Below are positions 1 to 7,176 of a DNA stretch of 9,593 bases, piece after piece. The DNA comes from Marinospirillum sp. (GTDB lineage Bacteria > Pseudomonadota > Gammaproteobacteria > Pseudomonadales > Halomonadaceae), in NCBI GenBank assembly GCA_007119985.1, contig SKOQ01000204.1, positions 1 through 9,593 of the forward strand. The letters run 5' to 3'. Made by a program: the position numbers and the translations under genes. Position 1 is the stretch's first letter, and each line of letters opens with the position of its first letter. A model generated the notes under the pieces. It was not told where the DNA came from. It searched no databases and worked only from the letters and a program-made list of their open reading frames with translations.

Positions 1-759
1 ATTGCACAAGGCAGCTTTTTAATTACCGGCGGGGCTTCAGGTTTGGGTGAAGCTGCGGCTCGATTTTTGGTCGCACGTGGCGCACAGGTGGTTTTGGCGG
101 ATTTGAATCAGGCAGCTGGCGAAGCCTTGGCCGCAGAATTAGGTGATGCCGCGCTGTTTAGCCCTTGCGATGTGACCTCGCCCAGTGATGTGCAGCAGGC
201 CGTTGATCTGGCGCAGAACCACTTTGGCCCACTGCGTGGCGCGATCCATTGTGCCGGTGTGGTTGTTGTGCAGAAGCTGCTTGATCGAGAGCTGAACCCC
301 GCTGATCTTGATGCCTTTAGTCGTGGCGTGCAGATCAATCTGGTTGGCAGCTTTAACGTGATGCGTCTGGCCGCCGCAGCGATGGCAAAGAGTGCCGCCT
401 TAGAAGATGGTGAGCGCGGTGTGTTGATCAATACGGCTTCGATTGCTGCCTTTGATGGACAGGTCGGGCAGGCCAGCTATGCCGCATCCAAAGCCGGTGT
501 AGTGGGTATGGCCTTGCCCATTGCGCGAGAGCTGGCTCGGCATGGGATTCGCGTGATGACCATTGCCCCCGGTGTGTGCGGTACACCGATGATGAGCGGT
601 ATTCCAGATGAAGCGCGGGCGCAACTCGAAGCCGGCGTCCCCTTTCCCAAGCGCCTTGGCAAGCCAGAAGAATTCGCTTCTTTAGTCGGCCATATTATTG
701 AAAACACCTATCTCAATGGCGAAGTGATCCGCATGGATGGCGCCATTCGCATGGTGTAA
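1..759 (+). CDS. SDR-family NAD-dependent dehydrogenase, HSD10-like (3-hydroxyacyl-CoA dehydrogenase type 2), 5' partial
   Basis: The reading frame is open from the first base and already contains the dinucleotide-binding motif TGGASGLG (visible residues 9-16), so the start codon lies just left of the window. The TTG at 43 falls inside this motif and cannot be the start. The 252 visible residues match the usual length of about 255, so only a few are missing. The SDR catalytic set is present: Asn113 (QINLVG), Ser147 (NTASIA), Tyr160 and Lys164 (YAASK). Asp34 at the end of the second beta strand (VVLAD) favours NAD over NADP. The overall sequence resembles HSD17B10-type enzymes, which oxidise short-chain or 2-methyl-3-hydroxyacyl-CoA in fatty acid or isoleucine breakdown. 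That role is inferred from family resemblance and from the acyl-CoA dehydrogenase gene 10 bases downstream. Another SDR substrate cannot be excluded. Cytoplasmic; no signal peptide seen. Confidence 0.9.
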   Translation: MAQGSFLITGGASGLGEAAARFLVARGAQVVLADLNQAAGEALAAELGDAALFSPCDVTSPSDVQQAVDLAQNHFGPLRGAIHCAGVVVVQKLLDRELNPADLDAFSRGVQINLVGSFNVMRLAAAAMAKSAALEDGERGVLINTASIAAFDGQVGQASYAASKAGVVGMALPIARELARHGIRVMTIAPGVCGTPMMSGIPDEARAQLEAGVPFPKRLGKPEEFASLVGHIIENTYLNGEVIRMDGAIRMV

Positions 760-769
760 GGAGTCAAAA

Positions 770-1921
770 ATGAGTTGGATGCTAAATGAAGAACAACGCC
801 TGATTCAAGATACGGCGCGGGATTTTGCGACGGGTGTGCTCGCGCCTCAGGCCGCCGCCTTAGATGCAACAGGTGATCCTGAGATACTGAAAAGCCATTT
901 GCGTCAGCTCGCTGAGCTGGGCTTTATGGGATTGAATATTGATGAAGCCTATGGTGGTGCTGATGTTGGCACGGTGAGCTTTTCTCTGGCGATTACTGAA
1001 CTTGCACGCGCTTGTGCTTCGACGGCGGTGACGGTCTCGGTCAGCAATATGGTGGCTGAGGTGATTCAGGCCATAGGTACTGAAGAGCAAAAAAATCACT
1101 ACCTGCCTCAGCTCTGTTCTGGCGAGATGTATGGCGGCAGCTTTTGCCTGAGTGAAGCAGGAGCTGGCTCAGACCCTGCGGCGATGAAAACCCGCGCCGT
1201 CAAAGAGGGCGAAGACTGGGTACTCAATGGCAGCAAGGTGTGGATCTCGACTGCGGCGATCGCAGGGGTCTTTGTGGTCTGGGCGGTGACTGATCCTGAA
1301 GCACCCAAAGGCAAGGGTATTTCGTGCTTTTTAGTGCCTGCCAATACGCCGGGTGTGACGGTTCAAGCCGCTGAGAAAAAAATGGGCCAAAAGGGGTCGG
1401 GGACCCATGAGGTGCTCTTCACTGATTGCCGCCTGCCTGCCAATGCCTTGATGGGGGCTGAGAATCAGGGCTTTAAAATCGCAGTCACTGAGCTGGCTGG
1501 AGGACGGATCGGTATCGCTTCTTTGGCTTTAGGTGTGGCTGGTGCGGCACTCGATTATGCGCGGGATTACATTAAAGAACGCCAGCAGTTTGGGCGCCCC
1601 TTGGCTGATTTTCAGGGATTGCAATGGATGCTGGCTGAGCAGTACACCGAGATGGAAGCCGCCCGTCTGCTCACTTTGCAAGCTGCGCAACTGAAAGAAG
1701 CAGGACAGCCTTTTGCGACCCAAGCTTCCATGGCCAAGTTGATGGCCAGTGAAAAGGGCAATCAGGCTTGCTATGTCGCCTTGCAGCTGATGGGGGCCAA
1801 TGGTTATATGCAGGACTATCCGCTAGAGCGCTATGCGCGCGATATTCGTGTGACCAGCATTTATGAAGGCACCAGCGAGATCCAAAAAGTCATTATTGCC
1901 CGTGATCTATTGCAGGCCTAG
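770..1921 (+). CDS. Acyl-CoA dehydrogenase (short-chain or short branched-chain type)
   Basis: This 383-residue FAD enzyme introduces the trans-2,3 double bond into acyl-CoA and passes electrons to electron-transfer flavoprotein. Length and domain order are standard: an N-terminal helical domain, a middle beta domain and a C-terminal helical domain. The first family signature is CLSEAGAGSD (residues 126-135). The C-terminal signature begins QLMGANGY and ends in IYEGTSEIQ, in which Glu366 sits at the catalytic base position of the short- and medium-chain enzymes. RQQFGRPL is the usual FAD/dimer contact region. The ATG at 770 is chosen because AAGGAG lies at 758-763, six bases ahead. An in-frame start at 737 would overlap the upstream gene and has no such site. 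The gene is co-directional with the HSD10-like dehydrogenase, so the pair probably performs two steps of the same oxidation spiral. Substrate is uncertain: butyryl-CoA and 2-methylbutyryl-CoA (isoleucine) are both plausible. Confidence 0.93.
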   Translation: MSWMLNEEQRLIQDTARDFATGVLAPQAAALDATGDPEILKSHLRQLAELGFMGLNIDEAYGGADVGTVSFSLAITELARACASTAVTVSVSNMVAEVIQAIGTEEQKNHYLPQLCSGEMYGGSFCLSEAGAGSDPAAMKTRAVKEGEDWVLNGSKVWISTAAIAGVFVVWAVTDPEAPKGKGISCFLVPANTPGVTVQAAEKKMGQKGSGTHEVLFTDCRLPANALMGAENQGFKIAVTELAGGRIGIASLALGVAGAALDYARDYIKERQQFGRPLADFQGLQWMLAEQYTEMEAARLLTLQAAQLKEAGQPFATQASMAKLMASEKGNQACYVALQLMGANGYMQDYPLERYARDIRVTSIYEGTSEIQKVIIARDLLQA

Positions 1922-1930
1922 TGACCTTCG

Positions 1931-1950
1931 GCCCACTCGTTTGAGTGGGC
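1931..1950 (+). terminator. Hairpin after the acyl-CoA dehydrogenase gene
   Basis: An 8-bp perfect stem, GCCCACTC (1931-1938) with GAGTGGGC (1943-1950), closes a 4-base loop ten bases after the stop codon. No T-run follows, so as an intrinsic terminator it would be weak or could act mainly as an mRNA 3' end stabiliser. The stem sequence is nearly the same as that of the strong terminator at 2907-2930. Confidence 0.6.
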
Positions 1951-1978
1951 TCGAATCGCATCAAGAATGAAGCAAAAC

Positions 1979-2007
1979 TGGTCACTGGTGCAGATAAGGG
2001 GTATATT
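1979..2007 (+). promoter_or_regulatory. Candidate sigma-70 promoter for the orphan membrane protein gene
   Basis: TGGTCA (1979-1984, 4 of 6 to the -35 consensus) and TATATT (2002-2007) are separated by 17 bases. Position between the upstream hairpin and the next start codon fits a separate transcription unit. This is a reading by eye only. Confidence 0.4.
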
Positions 2008-2044
2008 CAGAACCCTTTAATTCATCACTGGAATGGAAACAACC

Positions 2045-2848
2045 ATGCTGATTTTTATCTTTCTGGGCTTGGTCGTGGTGCTGGCTTTTGTGACCATCTT
2101 TTTTGTTCATCACCGTAAGGCACAAGAAGAGAAACGCATACAGTTTGAGCGTCTTGTGCGCGAGTTAGAGCAGCAAGCCAAGCGTGTTGAACCTCTGTTG
2201 ACCCGTTTAAGACCCCATCTTCTTCCTTACGATCTGCGTGCGGCTTTGGCTGAGCGCTGGATCCGCATCTTGCACAACCGACGTGATCTCGGTGATAAGA
2301 GCGAGGCTTTTCAGGCCCACTTGCAGGAAGCAGAGCAGTTAGTCAGCGAGATCAAAAGCACCAGTCAGCCTCAGGTTCAGCGTATTGCCGATAATAAACA
2401 AGGGCAAGAAGCCTTGAACCTGCTGAAGAATGTGCAATACCTGATCATGAAAGAATACCGTGAAAATAAAATCAGTGAAGCCAAGGGGCAAGAATACCTG
2501 ACCAGCCTGCGCCATGCGGCTACACAGGTCGTGGTCGAGATGAATCTTTCTCAAGCTGAGCAGCAGTTAGAAACCAAAAAGTATCGCGCGGCGATGATCT
2601 ACTACCAAAATATCCTGAAGGAATTGAAGAAGTATCGCGGCACAGATCAGGCTCAGTTCCGTGATGTTTATAATGATGTGCGTGCTACGCTAGATCGCAT
2701 CAAGCCACTGGCCCAGCAAGAACTCAGTCAAGGCCCTAACCTCTTGGCCGATGGCATGCAGGCTGAGGAAGAAGAGGATGCCTTTCAATCCGATATTCAA
2801 CGCGCGGTGATAGCGGGCAAAGAGAGAGCGCGTCAAAGCCGAGGCTAA
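2045..2848 (+). CDS. Uncharacterised membrane-anchored, helix-rich protein with TPR-like segment
   Basis: I do not recognise this family. With the ATG at 2045 the product is 267 residues. The in-frame ATG at 2033 would add four (METT). I prefer 2045 because GGA at 2035-2037 lies seven bases ahead, while the site before 2033 abuts the start. Residues 2-21 form one hydrophobic segment with no signal peptidase site evident. The following basic HHRK suggests an N-terminal anchor with the bulk in the cytoplasm. The rest is almost wholly charged helix: a likely coiled coil at about 24-50, a conserved-looking patch RPHLLPYDLRAALAERW (56-72), and a helix-turn-helix pair near 168-200 that reads like a tetratricopeptide repeat (AEQQLETKKYRAAMIYY). 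An acidic stretch EEEED follows at 241-245, with a basic tail. It stands alone between two terminator-like hairpins, so neighbours give no clue to function. It could be a scaffold or division/envelope-associated factor, but that is speculation. Confidence 0.8.
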   Translation: MLIFIFLGLVVVLAFVTIFFVHHRKAQEEKRIQFERLVRELEQQAKRVEPLLTRLRPHLLPYDLRAALAERWIRILHNRRDLGDKSEAFQAHLQEAEQLVSEIKSTSQPQVQRIADNKQGQEALNLLKNVQYLIMKEYRENKISEAKGQEYLTSLRHAATQVVVEMNLSQAEQQLETKKYRAAMIYYQNILKELKKYRGTDQAQFRDVYNDVRATLDRIKPLAQQELSQGPNLLADGMQAEEEEDAFQSDIQRAVIAGKERARQSRG

Positions 2849-2906
2849 ACTTCTTGTTCAGCTTATTGATTGAAGATCCGTCTCTTTGCTTAAATCATGC
2901 ATTAAA

Positions 2907-2930
2907 AAAGCCCACTTTTGAGTGGGCTTT
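2907..2930. terminator. Bidirectional rho-independent terminator between convergent genes
   Basis: A 10-bp stem AAAGCCCACT (2907-2916) and AGTGGGCTTT (2921-2930) closes a TTTG loop. The A-run on the left (2904-2909) gives a T-run when read on the - strand, and a short T-run follows on the + strand. It lies between the stop of the + strand orphan gene (2848) and the stop of leuA on the - strand (2953), so it can end both transcripts. The U-tract is better on the leuA side. Confidence 0.88.
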
Positions 2931-2952
2931 GTGTTGATGGGTCAGTAGCGCA

Positions 2953-4629
2953 CTAGTCGGCAGCCACCAATTCGCTCTGTTTAGCTAAAGCAGGGCTTAA
3001 TGCGGCCAGTACCGCATTCAGGTTGGCGGCTACTGTATCTTCACTGATTGCGACACCTACAAAGCGCGTCTCGCCCAGACTCAGCTGAATATAGGTCACC
3101 GCCTGTGCCGCGCTGCCCTGAGTTAAGGCATGCTCACTGAATTCGCTGATCTCAATTGCCTGGCCTAAGCGTTTGCTCAAGGCCTGGGTCAGGGTATGCA
3201 ATGCGCCCTTGCCTTCACCTTTCAGCGTAAAGTGCTTTCCTTGATGCTGGATCACGGCTTCGAGCTGATCACGATCGCTGCGCTCTAACTTATAACTGAT
3301 CAAGTGCGCCTGCTGCTCGGTGGCGAGATACTGCTCAGCAAAGGTCTGCCAGATTTCTTCTCGCTTCAATTCGCGTGCGAGTGTTTCTGTCTTGGCTTGG
3401 ACTGCCCGCGCGACTTCGATCTGCAACCAGCGTGGCAACTGCAAGCCATAGTCGGCTTCGAGAACATAAGCCACACCACCCTTGCCAGATTGACTGTTAA
3501 TACGGATCACCGCCTCATAAGAGCGGCCCAAATCCTGCGGGTCTATTGGCAGGTAGGCTACTTGCCAGCCTTCTTCAGGGGCTTGCTGGCTCAGGCACTT
3601 TTTGATCGCATCCTGATGACTGCCAGAGAAGGCCGTATAGACCAGCTCACCAATGTAGGGATGGCGCGGATGGGTGGGGATTTGCGTACAGGCTTCGACC
3701 ACCTCGATGATTTCATCTACTTCGGCCAGATAGAGCTGTGGATCGACCCCTTGGCTATAGAAGTTCATTGCCAGTGTAATCACATCCATGTTGCCGGTGC
3801 GCTCACCATTGCCCATCAAGGTGCCTTCAACACGATCCGCACCAGCCATCAGGCCCAGCTCTGCAGCAGCGATACCACAGCCTCGGTCATTATGGGTATG
3901 CAGGCTGATTTCGATCAACTCGCGTTGCTGGATATGACGGCAGAACCATTCGATCTGATCAGCAAACACATTGGGTGTCGACATCTCGACCGTGGCGGGC
4001 AGGTTCAGAATAATCTTCTTCTCGGAAGTTGGCCCCCAAGCCTGCACAACGGCATCGCAGATCTCGACTGCAAAATCCAGTTCGGTGCCGGTAAAACTTT
4101 CAGGCGAGTATTCCAAGCGCCAGTCTGTTTCTGGATGCTGTGCAACACGCTCTTTGACCATCTTTACGCCTTCCACCGCGATGGCAGTAATCTCGGTACG
4201 ACTCATCCGAAACACGCGTTCACGCTGCACGGTGGAAGTCGAATTGTAGACGTGAATGATGGCTTTTTTAGCGCCCTGCAAGGCCTCAATGGTGCGATCA
4301 ATCAAATGTTCGCGGGCTTGGGTCAGCACTTGAATCGTCACATCGTCAGGAATCAGGTTTTCTTCGATCAGCTCGCGCACAAAATCAAAATCAGGCTGAG
4401 AGGCGGCCGGAAAGCCCACTTCAATTTGTTTAAAGCCAATTTTGACCAGCAAGGCAAACAGGCGTTTTTTCTGCGCCACCGTCATTGGATCAACCAGCGC
4501 TTGGTTGCCATCTCTTAAATCCACACTACACCAGATCGGCGCTTGATCCAGTGTGCGATCTGGCCATTGGCGATCAGCTAAGCGAACAGGGGTAAAAGGG
4601 CGGTACTTGGTATGATCAAAATTCGACAT
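2953..4629 (-). CDS. leuA: 2-isopropylmalate synthase
   Basis: LeuA condenses acetyl-CoA with 2-oxoisovalerate to give 2-isopropylmalate, the first committed step of leucine synthesis. The 558-residue product has an N-terminal TIM barrel with the HMGL-like signature DLRDGNQAL (residues 37-45), where Arg39 and Asp40 are the expected catalytic and metal residues. The metal motif HTHND follows at 244-248, and GNGERTGN at 273-280. After a linker carrying SGKGGVAYVLE (381-391), the C-terminal part (about 430-550) matches the LeuA regulatory domain that binds leucine for feedback inhibition. Length and the N-terminal YRPF region fit the longer LeuA type found in Pseudomonas and Acinetobacter rather than the 523-residue E. 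coli form. The ATG at 4629 is preceded on the - strand by a weak AGG at nine bases. The gene stands alone; other leu genes are not in the window. It is divergent from an Lrp/AsnC regulator. Confidence 0.97.
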   Translation of the reverse strand: MSNFDHTKYRPFTPVRLADRQWPDRTLDQAPIWCSVDLRDGNQALVDPMTVAQKKRLFALLVKIGFKQIEVGFPAASQPDFDFVRELIEENLIPDDVTIQVLTQAREHLIDRTIEALQGAKKAIIHVYNSTSTVQRERVFRMSRTEITAIAVEGVKMVKERVAQHPETDWRLEYSPESFTGTELDFAVEICDAVVQAWGPTSEKKIILNLPATVEMSTPNVFADQIEWFCRHIQQRELIEISLHTHNDRGCGIAAAELGLMAGADRVEGTLMGNGERTGNMDVITLAMNFYSQGVDPQLYLAEVDEIIEVVEACTQIPTHPRHPYIGELVYTAFSGSHQDAIKKCLSQQAPEEGWQVAYLPIDPQDLGRSYEAVIRINSQSGKGGVAYVLEADYGLQLPRWLQIEVARAVQAKTETLARELKREEIWQTFAEQYLATEQQAHLISYKLERSDRDQLEAVIQHQGKHFTLKGEGKGALHTLTQALSKRLGQAIEISEFSEHALTQGSAAQAVTYIQLSLGETRFVGVAISEDTVAANLNAVLAALSPALAKQSELVAAD

Positions 4630-4887
4630 GATAAATAACCTATGTGTCGCAAAAAGAGTCCAGAGAAGAAAAGCCTAAGATAGGACTAGTCTAACTCAGT
4701 GCAAAGGGTGAAAGATTGCAAAAAGGTCGTCAGAAAGATTTTTTTTGCCATAATTGTTTAGTCTTGGCTTTATTGTTAGCTAAAAGTTGCGCAGAAAGCG
4801 TAGAATCTGCAAATCAAATTAGCTTATCTGGTTTTTGAATGGTCTGGTGCAAAAAACGCAGCAGACTGGGCTCAAAGGGGAGAGAAG
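4630..4887. promoter_or_regulatory. Divergent AT-rich control region between leuA and the Lrp-family regulator
   Basis: This 258-base gap is the longest non-coding stretch in the window and must hold start signals for both genes. For the regulator, a weak + strand candidate is TTGCCA (4745-4750) with TTTATT (4769-4774), 18 bases apart. Possible binding features include an A/T-tract block at 4731-4746, which is a partial match to the E. coli Lrp consensus. Others are the palindrome TTAGCTAA (4776-4783) and a short inverted repeat GCAGA/TCTGC (4791-4810). No leader peptide, riboswitch or terminator-like hairpin is evident. Assignment of operators is inference. Confidence 0.5.
4677..4704 (-). 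promoter_or_regulatory. Candidate leuA promoter
   Basis: Read on the - strand, TTGCAC (complement of 4699-4704) and TATCTT (complement of 4677-4682) are separated by 16 bases. Transcription would start near 4670, giving a leader of about 40 bases. That leader is too short for a leucine attenuator peptide, and none is seen, so control would more likely be at initiation. Confidence 0.4.
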
Positions 4888-5364
4888 ATGGATTTAGATC
4901 GAATAGACCGGCGTATCCTGGAAGTGTTGCAGCGTGATAGTCGCTTAAGTAATCAGGATTTGGCCGAACAGGTTGGGCTGTCTCCTTCACCTTGTTCACG
5001 CCGGGTCAAGCAGCTTGAAGAGGCAGGCTATATTCAGGGTTATAGCGCCCGTTTGAATACCTCGCAGCTGGGATTAAAGCTGACCGCCTACATCCAAGTG
5101 GCCTTGGACAGGCATACGCCAGATCGCTTTGCCGAGTTTGATCGTGTGGTTAGTCGTTGTCCAGAGGTGGTCGAATGTGCGCTGGTCACAGGGCAATCCG
5201 CTGATTATACCGTCAAGGTGATCGTGCCGGATATGGAGTATTTTCAGGAATTCTTACTCAATACCATTACCCAGATTCCGGGGGTGACCGGTGTGCATTC
5301 CAGCTTTGTGATGCGCAAGGTGGTGGATAAGACGCAGGTGTCTTTAAAGCACTTACAGGCTTAA
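4888..5364 (+). CDS. Lrp/AsnC-family transcriptional regulator
   Basis: The 158-residue product has the standard two-domain layout. An N-terminal winged helix-turn-helix covers about residues 3-52 (MDLDRIDRRILEVLQ, then SNQDLAEQVGLSPSPCSRRV as the HTH at 21-40). A C-terminal RAM ligand-sensing domain covers about 65-143, including the loop TGQSADYTVKV (101-111). Such proteins form dimers to octamers, bind amino acids and often control their own gene and a divergent neighbour. The ATG at 4888 follows a strong GGGGAGAG (4877-4884). Divergence from leuA suggests leucine or another branched-chain amino acid as a signal, but the ligand cannot be read from the sequence. The YfcA-like transporter gene begins 81 bases downstream with no terminator seen between, so export of a small metabolite may be co-expressed. 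It is a local Lrp-type paralogue rather than clearly the global Lrp, so no symbol is given. Confidence 0.92.
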   Translation: MDLDRIDRRILEVLQRDSRLSNQDLAEQVGLSPSPCSRRVKQLEEAGYIQGYSARLNTSQLGLKLTAYIQVALDRHTPDRFAEFDRVVSRCPEVVECALVTGQSADYTVKVIVPDMEYFQEFLLNTITQIPGVTGVHSSFVMRKVVDKTQVSLKHLQA

Positions 5365-5445
5365 TGCACTCGGCTGGCCTTGAGCTATCCCATTCAGATC
5401 ACAAAAAATCAATTTTAACTCATGTAAAAAGCGTGAAAAAAGAGC

Positions 5446-6195
5446 ATGGATATTTCGACCACTGTTTTGCTGATCTTGTTTTTTGCCGCTCTGGCTGCAG
5501 GATTTATTGATACCCTCGCCGGTGGCGGCGGCTTGTTAACCATCCCAGCCTTGTTACTGGCTGGTGTGCCGCCTTTAGCCGCGCTGGCGACCAACAAGGT
5601 ACAAAGCGTTTTTGGTGTGTTAACGGCCTCAGTGACTTTGATACGCCGTGGCTGGCTGGATTGGCGTGCTTTAAAAGGAGTTTTTCTGATGGCGCTTCTT
5701 GGATCGATGAGCGGCGCGGTGGCGGTGCACTGGATCAACCCAGATTGGTTGCGTTTTATTGTACCCTGCGTCTTAGCTGCGATAGCGCTGTATTATCTAC
5801 TGAGCCCCCAGGCTGGAGAGTTGGAAACGCAACCAAGAGTCAGCCCTCAGCTTTATCAGCGCGCTGTGTTGCCAGCGATCGGTGCTTATGATGGGATGTT
5901 TGGCCCTGGCACAGGCTCTTTTTACACGACAGCAGGTGTGGCTTTGCGGGGGATGACACTGTTACAAGCTACGGTACAGGCCAAATGGTTAAACCTCGCA
6001 ACCAATTTGGGCGCCGTACTGATTTTTGTGGCCAGTGGTCAGGTAGTCTGGATCTTAGGTGGGGTGATGCTCTTAGGGCAGATGCTGGGTGCCTGGTTGG
6101 GCACCCTCGCGGTGATCAGGGGCGGGAGTCGCTTGATTCGCCCCTTATTAGTGACGCTCTGTTTGGTGATGCTGGCGCGTTACTTCTTTGCTTGA
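5446..6195 (+). CDS. yfcA: TSUP (TauE/SafE) family membrane transporter, YfcA-like
   Basis: The 249-residue product is a polytopic inner-membrane protein with about seven or eight hydrophobic segments. It shows the two-fold internal repeat of TSUP proteins: GFIDTLAGGGGLL at 19-31 in the first half and GAYDGMFGPGTGSF at 146-159 in the second. The motif ATNKVQ (48-53) and its second-half counterpart near 178-187 (QAKWLNLATN) are also typical. Resemblance is closest to E. coli YfcA. TSUP members move sulfur-containing or organic anions such as sulfite, taurine breakdown products or sulfoacetate, but the substrate of YfcA-type proteins is not established. The start at 5446 has only a weak purine-rich AAAAGAG ahead. 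It follows the Lrp-type regulator by 81 bases without a visible terminator. Its last 16 bases overlap the end of the convergent qmcA gene. Confidence in the family is high; in the substrate, none. Confidence 0.92.
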   Translation: MDISTTVLLILFFAALAAGFIDTLAGGGGLLTIPALLLAGVPPLAALATNKVQSVFGVLTASVTLIRRGWLDWRALKGVFLMALLGSMSGAVAVHWINPDWLRFIVPCVLAAIALYYLLSPQAGELETQPRVSPQLYQRAVLPAIGAYDGMFGPGTGSFYTTAGVALRGMTLLQATVQAKWLNLATNLGAVLIFVASGQVVWILGGVMLLGQMLGAWLGTLAVIRGGSRLIRPLLVTLCLVMLARYFFA

Positions 6196-7112
6196 GTGGT
6201 CGACTTGAGCATTTCAGTAATGCCGGCAACAGCACCACCGATATTCGCCAGTTCAGCAGGAATAATCATCGTGTTGTTGGTTTTCGCCAGATTGCCAAAT
6301 TCTTTGACATACTGCTCAGCAACACGCAGATTGACCGCCTCAATCCCGCCTTCTTCTTTGATCGCCAATGCGATTTTACGCAGACCTTCTGCGGTGGCTT
6401 CGGCGACCAGTTCAATTTCCTTGGCGCGACCTTCAGCCTCGTTGATTTGTTTCTGCTTTTCGGCCTCTGACATGTTGATCACTTCTTGTTTCTGACCTTC
6501 AGAAACGTTGATCATGGCTTGGCGCTCACCTTCTGACTTGGCGATGGCGGCGCGGCGCTCACGCTCAGCGCGCATCTGTTGTTCGAGCGCATCTTTAATG
6601 CTGGCAGGCAGCTCGATGTCTGAGATTTCATAGCGTAAGACCTTGATTCCCCAAGGTTTAGCCGCGTCATCTAAGGCTAAAACGACTTCCTCATTGATCT
6701 TGGCACGCTCTTCAAAGGTTTTATCCAGATCCGTTTGCCCGATCACCGAGCGCATGGTGGTTTGTGCTAACTGAGAGGCAGCATAGCGATAGTTGTTAAT
6801 ACCGTAGCTGGCTTGATGGCTATCGACAACCTGAATGTACATCACGCCATTAATGCCGACCTGAATATTGTCTTTAGTGACACAGGCTTGGCGCTCAACA
6901 TCGATGACTTCTTCTTTTAAAGTGTGAACATAAGCCACTTTATCAATAAAAGGAATCAGCAGATGGAAGCCTGAGTCGAGGGTGCGGTGGTAGCGGCCTA
7001 GCCGCTCAACGATAAAATTGGATCTTTGTGGAACAATGCGCGCTGTTTTGATGATGGTGATAATGACAAAAAGCGCGAAGCCCAATCCTAAAATAGTGCC
7101 GATATCGAACAT
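6180..7112 (-). CDS. qmcA: SPFH/band 7 paraslipin (stomatin-like membrane protein)
   Basis: With the ATG at 7112 the product is 310 residues, close to E. coli QmcA (305). A hydrophobic anchor (about residues 4-24) is followed by ARIVPQ and the SPFH/band 7 domain (about 25-185). This holds the family block YRYAASQLAQTTMRSVIGQT and the helix start EERAKINEEV. Residues 177-240 are charged helix with an 11-residue repeat (units starting at Ser193, Ser204, Ser215 and Ala226), as in other paraslipins. The tail has NTMIIPAEL, also typical. Such proteins form large membrane-associated assemblies in lipid microdomains and work with NfeD partners and FtsH-type proteases. An in-frame ATG at 7187 would add 25 residues that look unlike the family and would overlap nfeD by 11 bases. 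The ATG at 7112 has an AGGA ten bases ahead, so it is preferred though not certain. Cotranscription with the upstream nfeD-like gene is likely. Confidence 0.93.
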   Translation of the reverse strand: MFDIGTILGLGFALFVIITIIKTARIVPQRSNFIVERLGRYHRTLDSGFHLLIPFIDKVAYVHTLKEEVIDVERQACVTKDNIQVGINGVMYIQVVDSHQASYGINNYRYAASQLAQTTMRSVIGQTDLDKTFEERAKINEEVVLALDDAAKPWGIKVLRYEISDIELPASIKDALEQQMRAERERRAAIAKSEGERQAMINVSEGQKQEVINMSEAEKQKQINEAEGRAKEIELVAEATAEGLRKIALAIKEEGGIEAVNLRVAEQYVKEFGNLAKTNNTMIIPAELANIGGAVAGITEMLKSTTQAKK

Positions 7113-7176
7113 AGTAAAAACATCCTGTGTGGTTTCGATGAGTGAAGAGGGGGTGTGCGTTGTGACTTTAAGCGTT

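Noticed and set aside
737..769. Upstream start for the acyl-CoA dehydrogenase
   Set aside because: It overlaps the dehydrogenase gene, and the AAGGAG at 758-763 points clearly to the ATG at 770.
3304..4518. Open frame of 404 codons on the + strand opposite leuA
   Set aside because: It lies wholly antisense to a clear LeuA with all family motifs, shows no recognisable domain, and is explained by codon bias of the true gene.
4814..4999. Possible small leader gene upstream of leuA on the - strand
   Set aside because: It overlaps the start of the Lrp-family gene in antisense, is not enriched in leucine codons in a run, and lies upstream of the candidate leuA promoter.
5985..6470. Open frame of 161 codons spanning the transporter and qmcA ends
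   Set aside because: It is out of frame with the transporter and antisense to qmcA, both of which are well-supported families; its product has no family features.
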